A stretch of DNA of 64,000 nucleotides from Nectonema munidae (GCA_030549495.1 JAUIRK010000985.1:248001-312000), one strand, 5' to 3'. Shown: positions 22,256-34,296, numbered from the stretch's first letter. Notes: generated from the sequence alone by a model not told the origin. Program-made: numbers and translations.

Positions 22256-25200
22256 AGAATAAAAAATGAATTATTATTTATCCTAACACTTATTTTTTAT
22301 ATTTAACAACGAGAAAAAGATGTAGTAGTAGGTAGCACTTTCTTCAAAAGCATTCCATGAAGCCTAAATAGTTCCAAAGAGAGCGCTACTAATTTGCCTC
22401 CATGAACAAACATTACACAGTGAAAAACGATTTTTTTCGGAAACTAAGGTTTAATTATTCATTAAAAATCATTCAATCTAATTATATTTGGATATAAAAT
22501 TATAGAAGACAAATCTTATTTTTTTGAATCCTCGAAACCCATGTAGGGGGTGGTTGAGGTTTATAGCAGTTGAAGGGGGGGGGGGGTGGATAGCAGGGTC
22601 GCCTAAACTTGTAAGAAGAATTGATTACACGGAGTTTTCTAACATATGATATTTATCTGCATATATTGCTGCATTGAGAATTTAAAATGTCCTTTGCGCG
22701 ATGCTGTCTTGAGTGTAGTGTCGATGGAAGCTTTAAACAAAACATCCAGAACGCGTGAACGAACAGGTGAAGGCGTGTATTTTGAAAGACGCAATATTTT
22801 ATTTGGAAAAACGCTTTAAAAATGATATATCAACTCGCCCTTTAGAAATAATATAATACAAAGACGTATTTTTAGAATCTCTGTTGATGTGAATCCGCAG
22901 ATTGAGGCCTAGCTAAAGCTTTCTCATTCCAATTTTATAAGTTAACATATGTATATTCTTCTTTCCAACTTCTAGGCCATTTTCATTCAGCTGATATTAA
23001 ATGCGCTGTTCCTTTTTGTAGTTCCTTTGAAACTACTACAAAATCGTTGAAATATTTTCATGAAGAAGACTTTCAATAGAGAAACTTATGTGTGGTGTAT
23101 ACTAGAGTCCTGTGCAGGACCGAATGGTTGTCCGTCTAATATTTTTGCTTGGGACTATTTGCGCTGCTCAATTCTTAAAAAACGTACAATTTATGGGTTA
23201 TACATTGCTCTGATCTCATTGTAAAAAGTGTACCATCATCAGATCGCTTTCACACAGGCATTTAAATAGATTCAATATTCTCATACTGCATTATTGATGT
23301 ATCAATCAGTTTAAATAAGTTTTAGTGAAGGAGAATATTGAAAGAGTCTTTGTTATCGAATAAACAAAGTTCAAAATACACATTTTTAACAAGAAATAAA
23401 TAACACCCACTCTTCAGGTTAAAAGCTCCAATGGTTTCCTTTGCAAAGGATTGTTTAAATAATTAGAAAATCCTAATTATAATAATTAGTAGAATCGTTG
23501 AAATTATAGTTGATCAACAGATATGCTATGATCAGTAAGACTCACTGCTTCCCGGAAATAGCTGATTTAATCTGATTATAATTATAAATTATTTGAAGCA
23601 CTCCAATTGGTCATTTAAAGAACTAAATGAAAACATTAATGCTCACCATTTATTAGACCTTATCTTCTACATAGCAATGGGTTGATGATCAGAATGAAGC
23701 ATTGCTGTCGTAACCTGGAGATGAAAAAAAAGTTGTTCTGCATATCTTGTCGACATTTTGATCATATGAACAAAGTAAGTGTTAAAATTTAAAGAAAGTA
23801 AACACAGATTCTTCTTCCTGCCTTTATTTTAAAACTACTGAACTGCTGTTGGAAAATGAATCTCTGAAAGATTTTGCCTTGTTTGTAAAAATTGTGGATG
23901 AAGCTCAGGTCTATCTAGATCAGTTCTTCAAAGTTTGAATTACCAAACATCATCAAGCTATCACAAGAACAAAGATCTTTGGTAATAATCAATTGTGTGA
24001 TGAACTTCCTGCATCTCTAATTCATGTCTCCAGGTGAAATACAAAATGATTTATCAAAATTTAATTCTTCAGTATTTTGTAGATGGCATGAAATTGGATC
24101 GATCTAACGAACATCGAAACAGGAATGTCAAAGCTTGCAGTCCAAATACAAATGCACGCATCACACTATCTCCGCTAAATAGTTGTTAAAGCGTACATTT
24201 TGATATCAATCTTTAAAAATTGATCTTCTAAAAATAAATTTAAATTAATGCTATGATTTAGTTTACTAATAAATAATAATTAGTAGACTCCTGGAAAAAG
24301 TTCTCTCTATATCTTTTTTTCAAATTCTTCACGCTGCAGCAAAATTATTCCACTCTGACTTGTATTTGCAGAAATAAATCCACCCCTTCATCCGGCGTAG
24401 ACAAAAGAAAAATCACTCACTATGTTTACATAAGCTTTTTCATTTTTTAAGTCCTAAATTTTCCTAGATAGCGAGTCCGACTTCTATCTCTTTAAAATGT
24501 TCAAATCCGTTATCCTGCTTCATAGAAAATAAAATTGTAAAGCACTCTGTTGATAAGTAGGGGTCATAAGTCCATAAATGTTGTTAATCACTGCTCTAAG
24601 ATTAATTTATCAATTTAAATATTTGTAATTTTACGTGCCGCATTAAAACACCAGATAACCAAAACGCCCGAAAACCAAAATGCCTAATATTCAAAACGCG
24701 CGAAGACCAATACCTCGAAAAAAGAAAAATTCAAATATTTTTATTAAATATTTTATTTTCCAATTTTCCACTAATTTTAATTTTCAACTTTTTTTTTTAA
24801 ATTTTTTTCTAAAATTTTTTATGAAAATTATCTAAGCTGCCTGGAAGGTTTTCTCAGAGTTTGGAAGCCTTCTGAATATTAAATTCTCAATTTGCTTCTA
24901 GATATCTAAGAGTCCAATTTTTCCTAAACTTCTCTCATGCATTGATTTTCCAAACAAAGTTTTGAAATTTTATTTCTGAAACTAAAAGATTTTTGTAATT
25001 TCTAGATTTCAACTCGAATCAAGTTGATATTTCATATTTAGGTTCTGTGAATATTCTTGAGTGTCAGAATTAAATTGACTTTAAATCCAAACTTCTGAAC
25101 ATTTTTAACTTGAAATATTTTTGTCTCTGATATACCAACTCGTTAGTGATGATATTAATACATCTAAATGTCTTTGATGCAATCATGCATCCCTTCACTG

Positions 25201-25458
25201 CACCTAAACATGCTTTCACCTCCACACAAATCTTTACTGGAAGGAACACTTTACAACTATCTAAAGGCTTCTATTTATCAATTATTTTTAGAAGTATATA
25301 AGCACCTCTACTTTTGCTTCACTGTTGTTTTTATTTGTGCTATAAAAGCTTTTGCTAAAATATTCAGAGAGTATAAAATTTTCCCAAATAGATCTTGGAA
25401 TTTATACAGTATCCTATATGTGAAATTTCAAGTCAATCCGAACAACAACCTAAACTTA
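22256..25458. other. Intergenic DNA; possible old coding remains
   Basis: No intact gene is seen. A G-tract (12 or more G) lies near 22575. Around 22980-24110 the plus strand holds short open pieces (for example KCAVPFCSS ... LKYFHEEDF and ALFVKIVDEAQVYLDQFF) that look like debris of a mobile element, but no family could be named. Confidence 0.3.
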
Positions 25459-25476
25459 GAAAATCTCGTATTTTCT

Positions 25477-25598
25477 GTTATCTCCCCCCCCCCCCACTTT
25501 AAAAAAAATTTTTAGTGAATGTTTTACTGTTTCATCAACATTTCTCTGATTATTATATAATATCATTTAGAATTTTTTTAGAGTGGGAAGGAGATAAC
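25477..25598. repeat. Short foldback at the left end of Merlin
   Basis: GTTATCTCC followed by a C run and CACTTTAAAAAAA at the left, and TTTTTTTAGAGTGGGAAGGA followed by GATAAC at the right, are inverted copies about 120 bp apart. This could be a separate MITE of the same family nested at the end, or an internal duplication of the terminal repeat. Confidence 0.6.
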
Positions 25599-25979
25599 AA
25601 AGATATATAATTTCACTTTATCGATAGCTTGGCAAAGCTTCGGAGGCATTTCCTATGCAGTGAAGCGTGCCAACTATATAGTATATAAAGTTTGAAAATT
25701 TTAAACACTTGTATAAATCATTCTAAACTAGTCTTAAATTTAAACTATCATAGTATGTCATTCAATCTTCAATATTACAGGGGTTAATTTGCCTCCAAAT
25801 AATTTTATATCACTTCACCATACACAAAGAAAAATTCATGGAGAGAAATCATGGAAATGCCTCCAAAGAATTATCCACTACGTGGTTATGTAAAGATATA
25901 CATATATATTTTCGCTTTAAATTTGTATTTGATGTTGGAAAAAGTTAGAATGATGAGTGAAAATTGTAATATTACTTAA

Positions 25980-26526
25980 CTAATGAGGAGCCCAATAGCA
26001 ATTGATGTGTCTAAGTACTGTATCGAAAGGGTTTAAACCTTTAACTTTGATTTCCTCTCTCCACATGAACTCACACATATATGAATCTAGTAGACTTCTA
26101 TGAATGCCGTTCTGTTTTTTATTTTTTTCTTTGGCACTTCTCCACATTCGTTCAAAATTTTGAGTGTGAGCCCCACTAAAAGGATCCACAAAGTTTTTAG
26201 AATGATTAACAACTAAATGGTGATAATCATTGGTGGAAAACATATTTCTCTATGCACTCCATTCATCACTTATTATTGTAGTTCTTTATTATTGGATAAA
26301 GTGTTGTTGCTTTCCTATCTGGGAAATTTGTCTCTGTGCAGATTCCTTCAAAACCCCATTGATGAGGAAGTATACGTCCAAAATGATTTTTTCTTTTGGT
26401 GAACAAACATTCATCTATTTTTACAGTCATGTTGTGTCCTCCAATCACTCTAGGATTAGCTAGAAGATGTTGGGCATATATTTCTCTCAAATAGTTGTTC
26501 CAATCAACTACTGATTCGTGCTTCAT
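25980..26526 (-). pseudogene. Merlin transposase remnant
   Basis: The minus-strand frame at 26526-26266 reads VVDWNNYLREIYAQHLLANP, IGGHNMTVKIDECLF (first catalytic Asp), TKRKNHFGRILPHQWGFEGI and ends near DRKATTLYPIIKNY. A second frame (26243-25980) continues with HHLVVNHSKNFVDPFSGAHT, FERMWRSAKEKNKKQNGIHR and LLDSYMCEFMWRE. The segment with the second catalytic Asp (normally SDQWRAY) is damaged between the two frames. N-terminal sequence upstream of VVDW was not found in frame. The sequence is close to the other Merlin fragments in this window. Confidence 0.85.
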
Positions 26527-26949
26527 TTCTAATTCACGTTCACAAAATTTTATACTTCACATGTTGTGTGCCCAACAGTATATAAACAATGCTGCTATCC
26601 GAAAAGGTAAACGAGAATTTTCGAACGAATTATTTGTTCTTACTCCTCTTTCTTCTCTACATGAACGAAATTTACACTGCCATGCATTTTATTTTGCAAC
26701 AGACAGTTTCATTATATGACCAGTTCGGCATTTTCTTTCTTGATGAAGAATTCCTTTCGATTGGAAAAAAGAAATGCCAGAATTCTCATCATTACATATT
26801 TGACTTCATCGTAAAAAATTCATTCTAAAAAACGAATGCTAATGAAAATATTCTCTTTTTTCAATTTTAGAAAATATCCTCTGCTTTTTTTAAATTCTTT
26901 TAGAGTGGGGGGGGGGGGGGGGAGATAAGAGAAAAGTACCGAAAATGTC

Positions 26950-27937
26950 TTTCCAAAAACATATTCTGTTTTAAATGATCCCTAAAACTCTAGGTATTTA
27001 AATAATAAAATCGGAAGTAGTGTTTATGTCTTGATAAAAAAGAAACTTAAAAAAAAAGTTGGAAGCTTCATTGAACAATTGAGGAAAAATTGGAAATTTA
27101 TATTAAAAAAATAATTTAATAAAAATTAAAACTTTGAATTATTATTTGTTTTTTCGGGCGGTTTGATTACCTACAAGTACGTAAGATCAGATTTTCAATG
27201 ATAAAATTCCTGATATCTATATTGCTTTGGTGCAAATGCTCTATTTGTTCCTCTGATTTTATGCTTCTTGAAATTTATTTCAAGTGTGAGTAAAGAATAC
27301 AAAAATTTATCTATCAACAAAAACACAATTTTTATTTTTTAATATTTTCGGTATTTTTCTGTAATGTTAAATAGAATGCTCCATTATACGGATCCAAAAT
27401 TAAAAATGAAGTGGTAAAGAATTTTGAATAAAAATTTGGAAAAAAGTGCTTCAACAATGACGATTTATCAAACGCAGTAGAAGTGCATTTGGAAAACTTT
27501 ATTATATACACATATGGTAGTAAACTTTTCTTGCCTCCTCCCCCAAAAACTTTTTCTTTTCACGCTATCTTCCAAATGCAAGTGTTTACGTATATTTATT
27601 GTTTACAATCTTTACACTCAACCTCAAGGTAAAAACCTACCTCTCTGTCCTCACCATGATAGTGAATGTTTTTAATATCTTGATTCAGAGGCTCATGACT
27701 TAAATTAAAATGTTTTGTGCGTTAATTAATCAAATGTATAATTACCTCCATTTTCGATCTGAGTTAATTTCTTCAAGCTACTTTTGATTTTATATTCTCC
27801 GCTACACTAATTTTTCTGTCGTTTTTTCTTTTAGTTTTAATTTCTTTTTTGAGGAAATTCGTGAAATTGTAGTCGAATTGAACAGAAAGAATGTAAAGAT
27901 AGATTATGCGAGCATTAAAACTTCAAGGTGTACTATA
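26950..27937. other. AT-rich intergenic DNA
   Basis: No gene or repeat is recognised. A polypyrimidine stretch lies near 27530. Confidence 0.4.
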
Positions 27938-29165
27938 TTAGATCAATAAAATGCGCTTGTTAGATGAGTAAAGTGGAATGAAGGAAAAGCACGTACCCAA
28001 AATAATCACGTATCTAAAACTGATCAGCGTAGTGTGACACTTTTCTTTTCTCTTCATTGAAATCAGTGGCATGGAATAAATTGCTAAGATGTGAAGATAA
28101 CCTTCCGAGATAATTAGAAATATCACATATCATATTCCTCCAATAAGAATAAAATAGCTTGAAGCTTATTATCTTTTGATATATATATATATATATAATT
28201 AATATTGTGATAGGAGATGTGCGTTTATTTCATTTTTAGGACGACTTGGAATTAGTATCAGACGGAACTTTAACTTTATATTGTTCTTTCATGGAAACGA
28301 ACGCACACTGAACACTTTTCAAAGAGATGATGATTATATTAAAGATCGCATTGATCCAACAAACGTTTAGTCTAAGCATCTTACTATACCTATGCTTGCT
28401 CTTCAAGAAAGTTAGATCAATAGAGCACGCTTATATTCCCAAATTTACAGAAAATGTGCAGTTTTTTGTATGCATCAAATTTTGTATTCAGCTTGTAGCG
28501 CAAATCTCTGATTATTCTTCCAAGGATGCTTTCAACAAGGAATGGAGATTAAAAATTTGCTTTATTTAGGGCTTTTAGCGAGAAAGATGCTTTGGCGCTT
28601 TTTTTTTGTTTTCAGATCGAAAAAAAACATTTAAGTGTATGTAATTGTAAAAAAAGCTCAATTTCCGATTGATATTCGGCACTTGTGGGGTACAAGCCTT
28701 CTTTCCTCATATTCTCACACAAAGGGTGCACTTTGGGCCTTGTGATGAGAGCACTAAACTGAGGATGTTTTAACAAAAAAAGATGTTCAATAAAAAAGAC
28801 TTCATACAGTTGAAAGGGAAGATAAAAACACACTTTAACATTTTGAACAAAAGTTCATAGATGTTAAAACATGCTGTTAAAGAAAACCCTTTTGAAGATT
28901 TTGTAAAGTTTATTTAAAAAGTATTTTATTTTCCATATTTATTTAAATGGAGAAGTAGGTTGCTGGCTTAATCAGCTCAAAATTTTAAAATTAAAGTAAC
29001 TACAATTATGATGATAGTTTTAATAGAAAGAAAAAAATCACGGTTTTTTACATGTTCAAATTGAGTACGAAAATATAAACTTGGCAATACAAATTGTATG
29101 TAAAAGAAAAATGATAGAAAAAGGACGTAAAAGTACGATTCACCCGAAATAGACTCCAATTTCAC
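27938..29165 (-). other. Hydrophobic minus-strand frames, possibly a degenerate receptor
   Basis: Three short minus-strand frames (29165-28977, 28833-28612, 28126-27938) encode hydrophobic segments such as YFYVLFLSFFFYIQFVLPSL, FFLSIKTIIIIVVTLILKF and FRYVIILGTCFSFIPLYSS. These are spaced much as helices 1, 2 and 6 of the receptors at 21.2 and 33.4 kb might be. The frame is not continuous and no motif proves homology. In AT-rich DNA hydrophobic frames arise easily, so this is only a suggestion. Confidence 0.25.
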
Positions 29166-29481
29166 AAAAAGGAAAATCTGTAGAACAAAGGAAGAATATC
29201 AAGGAAGGCAGAGACGAAATTCAATCATCAGAAAAGCATAAAGTAGTAATCACTCCAAGTAGAAGAGGGATGCGAGAGAAACATACTCATATTTACAAAA
29301 AAAGGATCTCAATATTACAGCAGGAAGTGGAAGTAGAGACGTAAAAGAAGCAAATGCTGAACATGGAAAAAAATACTAAATTGTGAACAAAAATGAGAAA
29401 AAAAGAAAGGAGATAGAATGTAATCATATTATTTTGTTAAATTCAATAAATATCATTTTTGATCTCTTTTTAAAAGTATAA

Positions 29482-31556
29482 CACTGAACAACAAAAAAAT
29501 TTTACTGGAGATGTGTAAAGTGATTTAGACTAATTTGGGTACGCTGATTTCAAAAATCATGACCCGTGCGTTTCACGATGCAGGAACCAGCAGAAATCGC
29601 CCATCATGTTCGGGTTGTGCCGCCCTTGGTAACGCGTCTCCATGAGTGAAATCTCTTGGTGGAATCGCTCACTGTGCTCGTCCCAGACTGCTCCCAAGTT
29701 GTCAGGGAAGAAGTTCAGGTGCTGGTGTAGGAAATGGATTTTCAGGGACATCCTGGAGCTTTCCAGCAACTGCTGCACTATTTCTTCATAGTTGTTCGCG
29801 CGCTCGTTCCCCAAGAAGTTGTCCGTCACAGCTTTGAAGCTCCTCCACGCTGCCAGCTCTTTGGAGTTTAGAGTTGTCGGAAAAGTTTCGTCCTTCATAA
29901 TCTGTCGGATTTGCGGTCCAACAAAGACACCAGCCTTGATCTTGGCCTCCGACAAGGTGTTGCCAAACTTTTCCTTGAGGTATAAAAACCCACGCCCATT
30001 CAGATTCATTGCCCGTACAAAACTTTTCATCAAGCCGAGCTTTATGTGGAGTGGTGGAAGGAAAACCTTGGCTGGGTCGACAAGGACGACATGCTTTACG
30101 TTGTGTCGACCGGGTACATGCTCCTTTCGCTCTTCCCAATCTTTCTTCGTCCAGTGATTCTTGTCGTCTCTGCTCTCCCAGAGACAAAGGAAGCACATGT
30201 ATTTCGTGTAGCCTGACTGCAGCCCTAACAACAGCGCCACCACTTTCAAGTCTCCGCAGATGTGCCAGTTGAAGTCATTGTACTTGATGGAATCAAGCAG
30301 CTGCCGCATAGTCTCATAGGTCTCTGTCATGCCGAACGCGTGAGCCAGTGGGACTGATGTTTTCTCGTTGCCTTTGTGGAGCAAAACAGCCTTCAAGCTG
30401 TTCTTCCCCGAGTCGATGAAGAGGCGCCAGTCTGCAGGATCGTGATCACACCCAAGTTCTTTCAACAGACCCTTGAATGTCATCGTGTCTTCCATCTCAA
30501 AGAACTCAGCCATGTCTCTGTGACGTGCTCTGAACAAGGATATCTTGGTGTTAGGTTCCAGTAGATTCCACTGCTGCAGCCTTGATCCAAGCAGCTCTGC
30601 CTTCGCCTTTGACAGCGAGAGATCTCTTACAAGATCATTTAAGTCTCCCTGGTTCAGAAGGTGTGGTTCTTGAGTGTCGGGTTCAAAAGGTTCATCATCA
30701 CTGTACTATTCATTATAAGATAGCCTTGGGTGTAACCTGAAGCTCTCATTTAATTGTGCCTGTATATATATAAGCAAAGATATTAACAGAACTTCGAGGT
30801 TAACTTGTGTTCAAACTAATGTTGTGTTTTAATCAATAAAGTTATTTCACTACAATCACCATCCTCTTCACAACTGCTTAGAGCTATGTTCTGATCAGCT
30901 GGAGGTGTTGGGACGGGGTTCTCGTCATCATGAGGCACAGGTTTACGAGCAGAGACGCAGTCAGCGTACTTGATGTGACCTTTATTCTTCTTGTTGAAGC
31001 CGGCGATGCTTGTGCAGCAGAAATAACAATCCTCATGATGATTCTGCGGCTCACGCCATATCATGGGCACCGCAAATGGCATGCTCGCGCGCTTGCCCAC
31101 CAACCACTGAGTCAAGGTTGTGTGACAGCTTGTGCAGCAGATGTGTGGTGTCCAGCTCTGTTCTTGGTCCCCCACCTTACACCCGAAGTAGTGAAAGTAG
31201 GCGGCCTTCATTTTCACTGCTGTAGATACACTTCGCTGTTGATCTTTTTTGGTATACTGACCACAGACATAACAGAAGTTGTCAGGATAATTGGTACAGA
31301 AACGCCTACTCATCTTTATCTGAAAGAAAGAAATATAACACAAGTTAACAACAATTGTACGAAATAGACATGTTAAAGACATATGTAAATTTCATTGAAA
31401 TCCTGACTTCTAGGCAATGGGAATATTTCTGTTCCTGAAAATCCTGACGTGATACAGCAAAACGGTTATGATTTTTGAAATCAGCGTACCCAAATTAGTC
31501 TTAATCACTTTACACATCTCCAGTAAAATTTTTTTTTTGAAATTTGTTGTTCAGTG
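29482..31556 (-). mobile_element. 2.1-kb TIR DNA transposon, CMC/Chapaev-like, well preserved
   Basis: Inverted repeats begin CACTGAACAACAAA at the left and end TTTGTTGTTCAGTG at the right. They continue for at least 80 bp, with shared blocks such as TTTTACTGGAGATGTGTAAA, ACTAATTTGGGTACGCTG and ATTTCAAAAATCAT, and only a few mismatches plus one short indel. The element is flanked by TAA on both sides (29479-29481 and 31557-31559). CACTG ends with a 3-bp TAA duplication suggest the CACTA/Mirage/Chapaev group, Chapaev3-like. This is inference from ends. The transposase inside is visibly richer in G+C than the rest of the window, and the ends are far better kept than those of other elements here, so it is probably a recent arrival. 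Confidence 0.85.
29557..31313 (-). pseudogene. Transposase of the 2.1-kb TIR element (nearly intact)
   Basis: The first part begins MSRRFCTNYPDNFCYVCGQY (ATG at 31313) and carries a run of Cys/His pairs: CYVCG, CTSCH and DCYFCCTS, with MPFAVPMIWREP between them. This is probably a zinc-binding DNA-recognition domain. After a probable short intron (about 30850-30760) the second part reads DLSLSKAKAELLGSRLQQWN, then FRARHRDMAEFF, WRLFIDSGKNSLKAVLLHKG, FNWHICGDLKVVALLLGLQ, PPLHIKLGLMKSFVRAM, AGVFVGPQIRQIMKDETFP, MSLKIHFLHQHLNFFPDNLG and DEHSERFHQEISLMETRYQG. The stop lies inside the left inverted repeat. Similar proteins are, from memory, widespread and mostly unnamed in invertebrate genomes. 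One in-frame TAG follows SYNE near 30711, so this copy is probably inactive although otherwise open. The catalytic Asp/Glu set is not certain; D in FIDS, ICGD and the DEH/ERFH segment are candidates. Confidence 0.83.
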
Positions 31557-33396
31557 TAATTAAACTTATACTTATCCGAAGTTCATTTGGCAACGAATTC
31601 CCTAATACGATTTATTATTTTTATATTGCTGGAATCTCTTAAGCTGTATGGATTAACAACACTGTTACCAGCGAGTCAGAAAAAGTCATCAAAACTTCTA
31701 TTAAATGAAGCAGACTCTCGTTTTGTGAATATGGTCCAGGTTTAAAGTTTTATATCTCTCCCTAATATTACATGCTTCAACGAAACTTGTTCACTTTGTC
31801 CATTTTTTTACACAGTTGTTCATAATAATGTGTGGAAGATTTTGTCCAAATAAAATGGGCATATGACACTCTGGAGTCAATACAAGGCATGCTAGATATT
31901 TTCTCGGTATAAAGTTTTATACCTTATCTATTTATATTAGTATTATTTAATACTTTTTTAGTATTAAAGCGCAACTTTGAATCAAGAAGAATGCCAGAAT
32001 ACTTGTAAGAGTTGGCTTTATCTAAGGAATCAGAACCCCAAAAGGATTCAAGTATGGACTATTTTTGCATTCATCAAAAACTACGACTCTTTCCTATTTA
32101 CATCAACGTTGTTAAAAAGTGCTGACTGTACTTCTTTTGTGACAAAAAGAGAACATTTCCACAAATGCTGCAGCAAAAAAAATATAATTTTTAAAAACAA
32201 GTTTAGTTCAAGGTCAATTCAAAGTAAACTAATTATGACTATATTTATTAAAAATAGAATATTTCGACTTAACAAGTCTTTATCAACTGTTCGTCAAGTA
32301 GAGGAAGTATAAAGTTTTAAAAATTATTGAAAACAGGCAGCTTGATAAACTTTCGCAACTCAAATGACAAAAAGTTGAAATGTTTCTTTAAATTTCCCAA
32401 ATTGCGCCTAAAAAATCGAATGTATCTTAAATACATTTAAAAGAATATTGATTATTGAGTGTGGCTTCAAAAATATCAATAAAAGTTGAGAAAGTTTAAA
32501 ATACTTGAAAAACACAATTTTGAAAAGTTTTAATAGAATACTAAGTCACAAAAGAAGCTTATTGATATTTTTCCGAGATTAAATCAATTGTACTGAATTT
32601 TGACTTATCTTAGTCTTTGATGTGTGCAGAAAAAGCGCAGTCTCAAGAATATATATATATATATATTACAATTTCTTTTAGAAGAAGCATATGATGGAAG
32701 AGTACATTCAGATAATGAACAAGATGTTGAAGATAAACGAATGCATTAATCTTAATCTTTTGCAGAGAAAATATAAGTATACCATATGAGGATAATTTTG
32801 AAAATATATGATTGATCGCGAAAATAACACTACGCAAACTTTTTTAACTCAAAAATTTTATTGATTTACAGTAGTTATAATAAGCATTGAAGTGATGGGT
32901 AAAGTAGATCAATGAACCCTACTGAAGCTATTCTGGTATATCTTTTATCATAGTGTTTGCAATTGAGAGAAAAGGGACTTAGATTCAGGTCAAAAAAATT
33001 CTCAAAACCCACGAAAAAAGAAATGAAAATTTAAAACATAGAGGAATATGGTAAAAGTGTGTTTTGAGAATTTTTCAGAAAAATTTGGGCAAAAATTATC
33101 ATTTTGTTTTTACAAATATCCTCTTTTTAAAAGAAAAGTATAGGGAAAAATGTTGAATTTGTGCTACGAAAGGATTTGTCTTCTAAAGGGACTTGATACT
33201 ATGTTAAATGAACTTAATTATAAACGCGTTACAATGAAGCATCAAAAAAGTTTATTTAAAAATGATTTATAATTTTACATAAAATGTATGCTTGATTTGT
33301 ATCGACTTTCTCCACTCGTCAAATTTGAAGGCAAGAAAAAATAAAGATGAAATTTTGTACATATTAGACTTATTGACACTTTCATCAGAAGTAGAA
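31557..33396. other. Intergenic DNA between the TIR transposon and receptor 2
   Basis: The DNA is AT-rich. A plus-strand frame at 31977-32312 (111 codons, Lys/Ser-rich with several Cys) was not recognised and may be chance. A dispersed repeat lies at 32755-32850. Confidence 0.4.
32755..32850 (+). repeat. Dispersed repeat, copy shared with 52030-52130
   Basis: The words AAGTATACCATATGAGGATA, ATTTTGAAAATATAT and GCGAACTTTTTT-like sequence recur in the same order and orientation in an MCM7 intron at 52030-52130 (AAGTATACCATATGGGGATA there). No ends or coding capacity are seen. Confidence 0.7.
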
Positions 33397-34281
33397 TTAA
33401 TTTAACGGGATTCTGAAAAAATCTCTCACTCTATTGGTACTTCTTCTTCTGAAATTGCTTATAAAATCCTTTATAATTTTCTTGGAAAAAAAGAGTACTA
33501 TGATTATTGAAGAGTAAGATAAAATTAACGTGACATCTGCGATATCATAAAAAGTATGCCTGATGTTTGATCCATGAAAGTGGATCCAAAAGTAGATTAT
33601 GATGTAAGGAATTGAGGCCAGTTGCACTGAACAGCCTAAAAGAATCGTGATTTTAAGGCCTTTGCTACTTCTTCTACTGCTGTGAGTTCTTTTATCTGTT
33701 TCGTGAAGTAAATAAAGACCGATTGAGTTGAAGATAACGTAAGTAAAAATTGGCAACGTTAATTGAACAGCTCTGGACAACGCTAGCTTTTGATTTAGGT
33801 AAGGACTAACACAAGTACGAGTTGTTTGATAAGACAAATAAAAAATGGAAATACGCAAGATTGGAATACAACTTGAGCAGAAGGATACAATGACATTAAC
33901 AAAAAATAGGAAAATGACATTTTTGTATGTGAAAATTTTTAAAAAAAGTGTAGGTCGCCAGTTGATCAAAGCTTGGAGGAAAGAGATCGTATTTATGAGA
34001 TAGAGATTCATAGAAGAAGCGGTAAAAATTAGAATCAATAAAACTTTGCAATTGAGGAGGTTGAGCTTTGATGTTCGCACCACAATTTTGAGCAAAACTT
34101 TGCAAATCACATGAACGTAGATCGACACTAAAATGAAATCAAGAAAGAGTTCGAAAGGCGACCTCAATTCTTTATTACGTTTCAGTAGTGCAATGTGCAA
34201 TAAGAAGATAAAAATGGTAAAAGTTATGAGCATACTTTCAAAAATATCAGCTACGCAAAGATGATTTGCAGAGATTTTCAT
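33397..34281 (-). CDS. Second orphan seven-transmembrane receptor
   Basis: This single open exon of 294 codons is read from the ATG at 34281 (MKISANHLCV); the frame extends five codons further up without another ATG. Seven hydrophobic helices are visible: SMLITFTIFIFLLHIALL, FLDFILVSIYVHVICKVLL, LLILIFTASSMNLYLINTI (followed by SFLQALINWRP at the DRY position), VIFLFFVNVIVSFCSSCIPI, VQLTLPIFTYVIFNSIGLYL, ITILLGCSVQLASIPYIIIY and TLILSYSSIIIVLFFSKKI. A basic C-terminal tail (FRRRSTNRVRD) follows. Cys residues lie before helix 3 and in the second outer loop (TRTCVSP). It has the plan of a rhodopsin-like GPCR with degenerate family motifs. It lies on the same strand as the receptor at 21.2 kb and upstream of it, but the two show little direct identity. 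Ligand unknown. Confidence 0.75.
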   Translation of the reverse strand: MKISANHLCVADIFESMLITFTIFIFLLHIALLKRNKELRSPFELFLDFILVSIYVHVICKVLLKIVVRTSKLNLLNCKVLLILIFTASSMNLYLINTISFLQALINWRPTLFLKIFTYKNVIFLFFVNVIVSFCSSCIPILRISIFYLSYQTTRTCVSPYLNQKLALSRAVQLTLPIFTYVIFNSIGLYLLHETDKRTHSSRRSSKGLKITILLGCSVQLASIPYIIIYFWIHFHGSNIRHTFYDIADVTLILSYSSIIIVLFFSKKIIKDFISNFRRRSTNRVRDFFRIPLN

Positions 34282-34296
34282 TGTTTGAAATATCAC

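Larger units (their letters stand above)
25468..26940 (-). mobile_element. Merlin DNA transposon with ends and target duplication
   Basis: The left end GTATTTTCTGTTATCTCC and the right end, in reverse complement GTACTTTTCTCTTATCTCC, are inverted repeats, each followed inward by a long C (or G) run and then CACT(T/C)TAAAA. The flanks GAAAATCTC (25459-25467) and GAAAATGTC (26941-26949) match at 8 of 9 bases, fitting the 8-9-bp target duplications of Merlin. A Merlin transposase remnant lies inside (25980-26526, minus). A third copy of the terminal block, inverted, occurs at 25569-25599, so the left end forms a small foldback of about 120 bp. Confidence 0.82.

Noticed and set aside
29646-31367. 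Several plus-strand open frames opposite the 29.5-31.6 kb transposase
   Set aside because: They are shadows of the G+C-rich minus-strand transposase, have no recognisable motifs and disappear outside the element.
32640-32670. TA microsatellites here and near 15290, 28180 and 34340 as regulatory elements
   Set aside because: Simple (TA)n runs are expected in AT-rich DNA and show no associated start site.
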